Below, piece after piece: positions 62,784-64,000 of a stretch of 64,000 bases of DNA; positions within the stretch are counted from its first letter, which is position 1, and the number at the start of each line of letters is the position of its first letter. The stretch covers positions 1 through 64,000 of the forward strand of contig NZ_LGSS01000004.1 in assembly GCF_001190785.1 (NCBI RefSeq), in the 5' to 3' direction. The translations under genes and the position numbers were made by a program. The notes under the pieces are model-generated. The model saw nothing but the letters and a program-made list of their open reading frames with translations, did not search any database and had not been told where the DNA came from. The stretch comes from Gottschalkia purinilytica (GTDB taxonomy: Bacteria; Bacillota; Clostridia; Tissierellales; Gottschalkiaceae).

Positions 62784-62804
62784 TGATAATGATTAACATT
62801 ATCA
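62784..62804. promoter_or_regulatory. Fur box upstream of the AraC gene
   Basis: TGATAATG / CATTATCA form an inverted repeat around ATTAA, close to the classical Fur 19-mer. Confidence 0.85.
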
Positions 62805-62887
62805 TTCTAAGTTATTTCAATTTAACTTTAATACTATATAGTAGATTTGTCAAATTATACATTACTCTTTAAAATAGTATAAATTTA

Positions 62888-62923
62888 AAATACATCTACA
62901 AATTAATTTGCAGATGTATTTTA
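62888..62923. terminator. Terminator after the dehydrogenase gene
   Basis: AAAATACATCTGCAAAT / ATTTGTAGATGTATTTT stem (one mismatch) followed by T-rich sequence on the minus strand. Confidence 0.78.
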
Positions 62924-62933
62924 ATAACTAGTT

Positions 62934-63893
62934 TTATTCTACTCTATTCCTTTTTTCTCCTTTTACAAAAGCTTCTATATTTAAGTTAACCTCATTTATT
63001 AGCTTAACTCTTGCTTCAAAACTAGCCCAAGCAATATGGGGTGTTATTAAAAGTTTATCTTTGTTCTTTATTCTTAATAATGGATTTTCTTTATCTATAG
63101 GTTCTTTTTCTAAAACGTCTAAACATGCTCCCATAATAAGATCTTCATCTAATGCCACACTTAAATCTTTTTCATTTATAATTTTTCCTCTAGCTGCATT
63201 AATAAGAAAAGCACTCTTTTTCATCATTTTAATCTTTTCAAGTGTTATTAAATTTTCTGTTTTAGAATTTAAAGGACAATGTATAGAAACTACATCACTT
63301 ATACTTAAAAGCTCATCTAGGTCCTTTCTCTCATAACTAGAAGAAGTATTTCTTCCAGAAGTAGAATAGTAAACTACTTTAGCTCCAAAACTTTCTGCAA
63401 CCTTTGCTACTCCTCTTCCTATCTCTCCAAGTCCAATTATTCCCCATGTTTTATTTTCAAGTTCGTAATACACTCTTGATATGTTTGTAAATATAGGACT
63501 ATTTGAATATTCGCCATTTTTTACATATTCATCATAGTATTTTAGAGAATGAGCTAAGTAAAATAACATAGCAAATGTATGTTGAACAACACTTTTAGTA
63601 GAATATCCAGCAACATTTGTAACTGCTATATTTCGTTCTTTTGCATACTCTGTATCAACATTGTTTATTCCTGTAGCTGTTATACAAATTAATTTTAAAT
63701 TCTTAGCTTTGCTTATGACTTCTTTATCTAATATAACTTTGTTAGTTAGAACAACATCTACATCTTTTGTTCTTTCAAAAATTTCTTCTCTTGATGTTGT
63801 TTCATATAACTTCACTTCTCCAAATTTATTAAAGCAGCTTAAATCAATGTCTTCCCCAAGAGTTTTTGCATCTAAAATTGCTATCTTATACAT
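62934..63893 (-). CDS. D-2-hydroxyacid dehydrogenase (NAD-dependent)
   Basis: The 319-residue protein has the Rossmann signature GIIGLGEIGRGVAKVAESFGAKV near residue 147, catalytic Arg in INAARG (~235), Glu in LDVLEKEP (~262) and the catalytic His in TPHIAW (~287). It is close to hydroxypyruvate/glycerate and 2-hydroxyisocaproate-type dehydrogenases; exact substrate unknown. It is monocistronic in the window. GGAGAGGAT lies before the ATG. Sequence from 63894 to 64000 shows only AT-rich upstream DNA. Confidence 0.9.
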   Translation of the reverse strand: MYKIAILDAKTLGEDIDLSCFNKFGEVKLYETTSREEIFERTKDVDVVLTNKVILDKEVISKAKNLKLICITATGINNVDTEYAKERNIAVTNVAGYSTKSVVQHTFAMLFYLAHSLKYYDEYVKNGEYSNSPIFTNISRVYYELENKTWGIIGLGEIGRGVAKVAESFGAKVVYYSTSGRNTSSSYERKDLDELLSISDVVSIHCPLNSKTENLITLEKIKMMKKSAFLINAARGKIINEKDLSVALDEDLIMGACLDVLEKEPIDKENPLLRIKNKDKLLITPHIAWASFEARVKLINEVNLNIEAFVKGEKRNRVE

Positions 63894-64000
63894 AGTTATC
63901 CTCTCCTTTTATCTTTTATATGATATTAGATTAACATATGTAAAATTAAAATAATTCATTAACTACATTTCATTTATCTTGAATCTTGATTATTTATAGT

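Noticed and set aside
1-64000. tRNA, rRNA, prophage or CRISPR genes
   Set aside because: None of their characteristic sequences was recognised anywhere in the window.

Overview
The window is AT-rich DNA of a low-GC Gram-positive anaerobe. Clostridium-type ribosome-binding sites (GGAGG), many intrinsic terminators, an S-box riboswitch, a CIRCE element, an EFR1-type flavodoxin/ferredoxin protein and gene content all point to the class Clostridia, probably Peptostreptococcaceae (Clostridioides/Paraclostridium-like). The species cannot be fixed from the sequence alone. No rRNA, tRNA or CRISPR array was seen.

Layout. 1-7.3 kb: an IS200/IS605-like right end running into a secreted metallophosphoesterase/LamG gene, a pterin carbinolamine dehydratase, a PII-like protein paired with a CPA2 antiporter, a DUF6506 protein, and a chemoreceptor with a sigma-28-type promoter. 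7.3-15.6 kb: a TetR/FtsX-type ABC operon, TrmO, a cysteine-cluster protein, an NCS2 nucleobase permease with a long structured leader, and a cold-shock protein. 16-31 kb: a DUF2087 regulator with a GIY-YIG protein, MnmA, an EFR1 protein, DUF2935, an orphan MASE3-like histidine kinase, a YoaP/GyrI pair, a WYL regulator, the S-box-controlled homocysteine methyltransferase/MTHFR, an HTH regulator coupled to peptide deformylase, and a MerR/GyrI regulator. 30.3-31.8 kb: an Erm-family rRNA methyltransferase with an elaborate 5' leader. 32-40 kb: flavodoxin-like genes with a TetR regulator, XdhC, CIRCE-controlled htpG, and a frameshifted beta-propeller membrane protein. 40-46 kb: a Fur-controlled siderophore ABC locus with a frameshifted binding protein, preceded by a MarR/methyltransferase unit. 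46-50 kb: an AGCS amino-acid symporter with a GlnK/GlnL-like two-component system. 50-55 kb: a MacB-like ABC transporter with its own two-component system. 55-57.6 kb: decayed genes, a candidate group I intron/IStron remnant, and a divergent MarR/cyclase pair. 57.8-62.8 kb: a second Fur-associated locus, with paired ABC transporters resembling YbtP/YbtQ and an AraC regulator. The window ends with a D-2-hydroxyacid dehydrogenase.

The strongest unexplained signal is the ~500-nt erm leader (31.24-31.78 kb). A consensus promoter drives a 14-codon leader peptide with an Arg-Ile-Arg motif. The Ile-Arg codons pair with a segment 2. Segment 2 can alternatively pair, over 13 bp, with a segment 3 about 300 nt downstream. 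Segment 3 can otherwise sequester the erm ribosome-binding site. A 17-bp intrinsic terminator lies between segments 2 and 3. This is an ErmC-like four-segment attenuator split around a transcription terminator.

Other notable points are the group I intron/IStron-like element in a broken ABC gene, two separate remnants of DtxR-family regulators with matching 3' ends, an apparently novel structured leader on the purine permease, and a 16-bp repeat shared by two promoters at identical spacing to the -10 box. Several genes carry single-base frameshifts in A-rich tracts, which may be biological or may be assembly errors.
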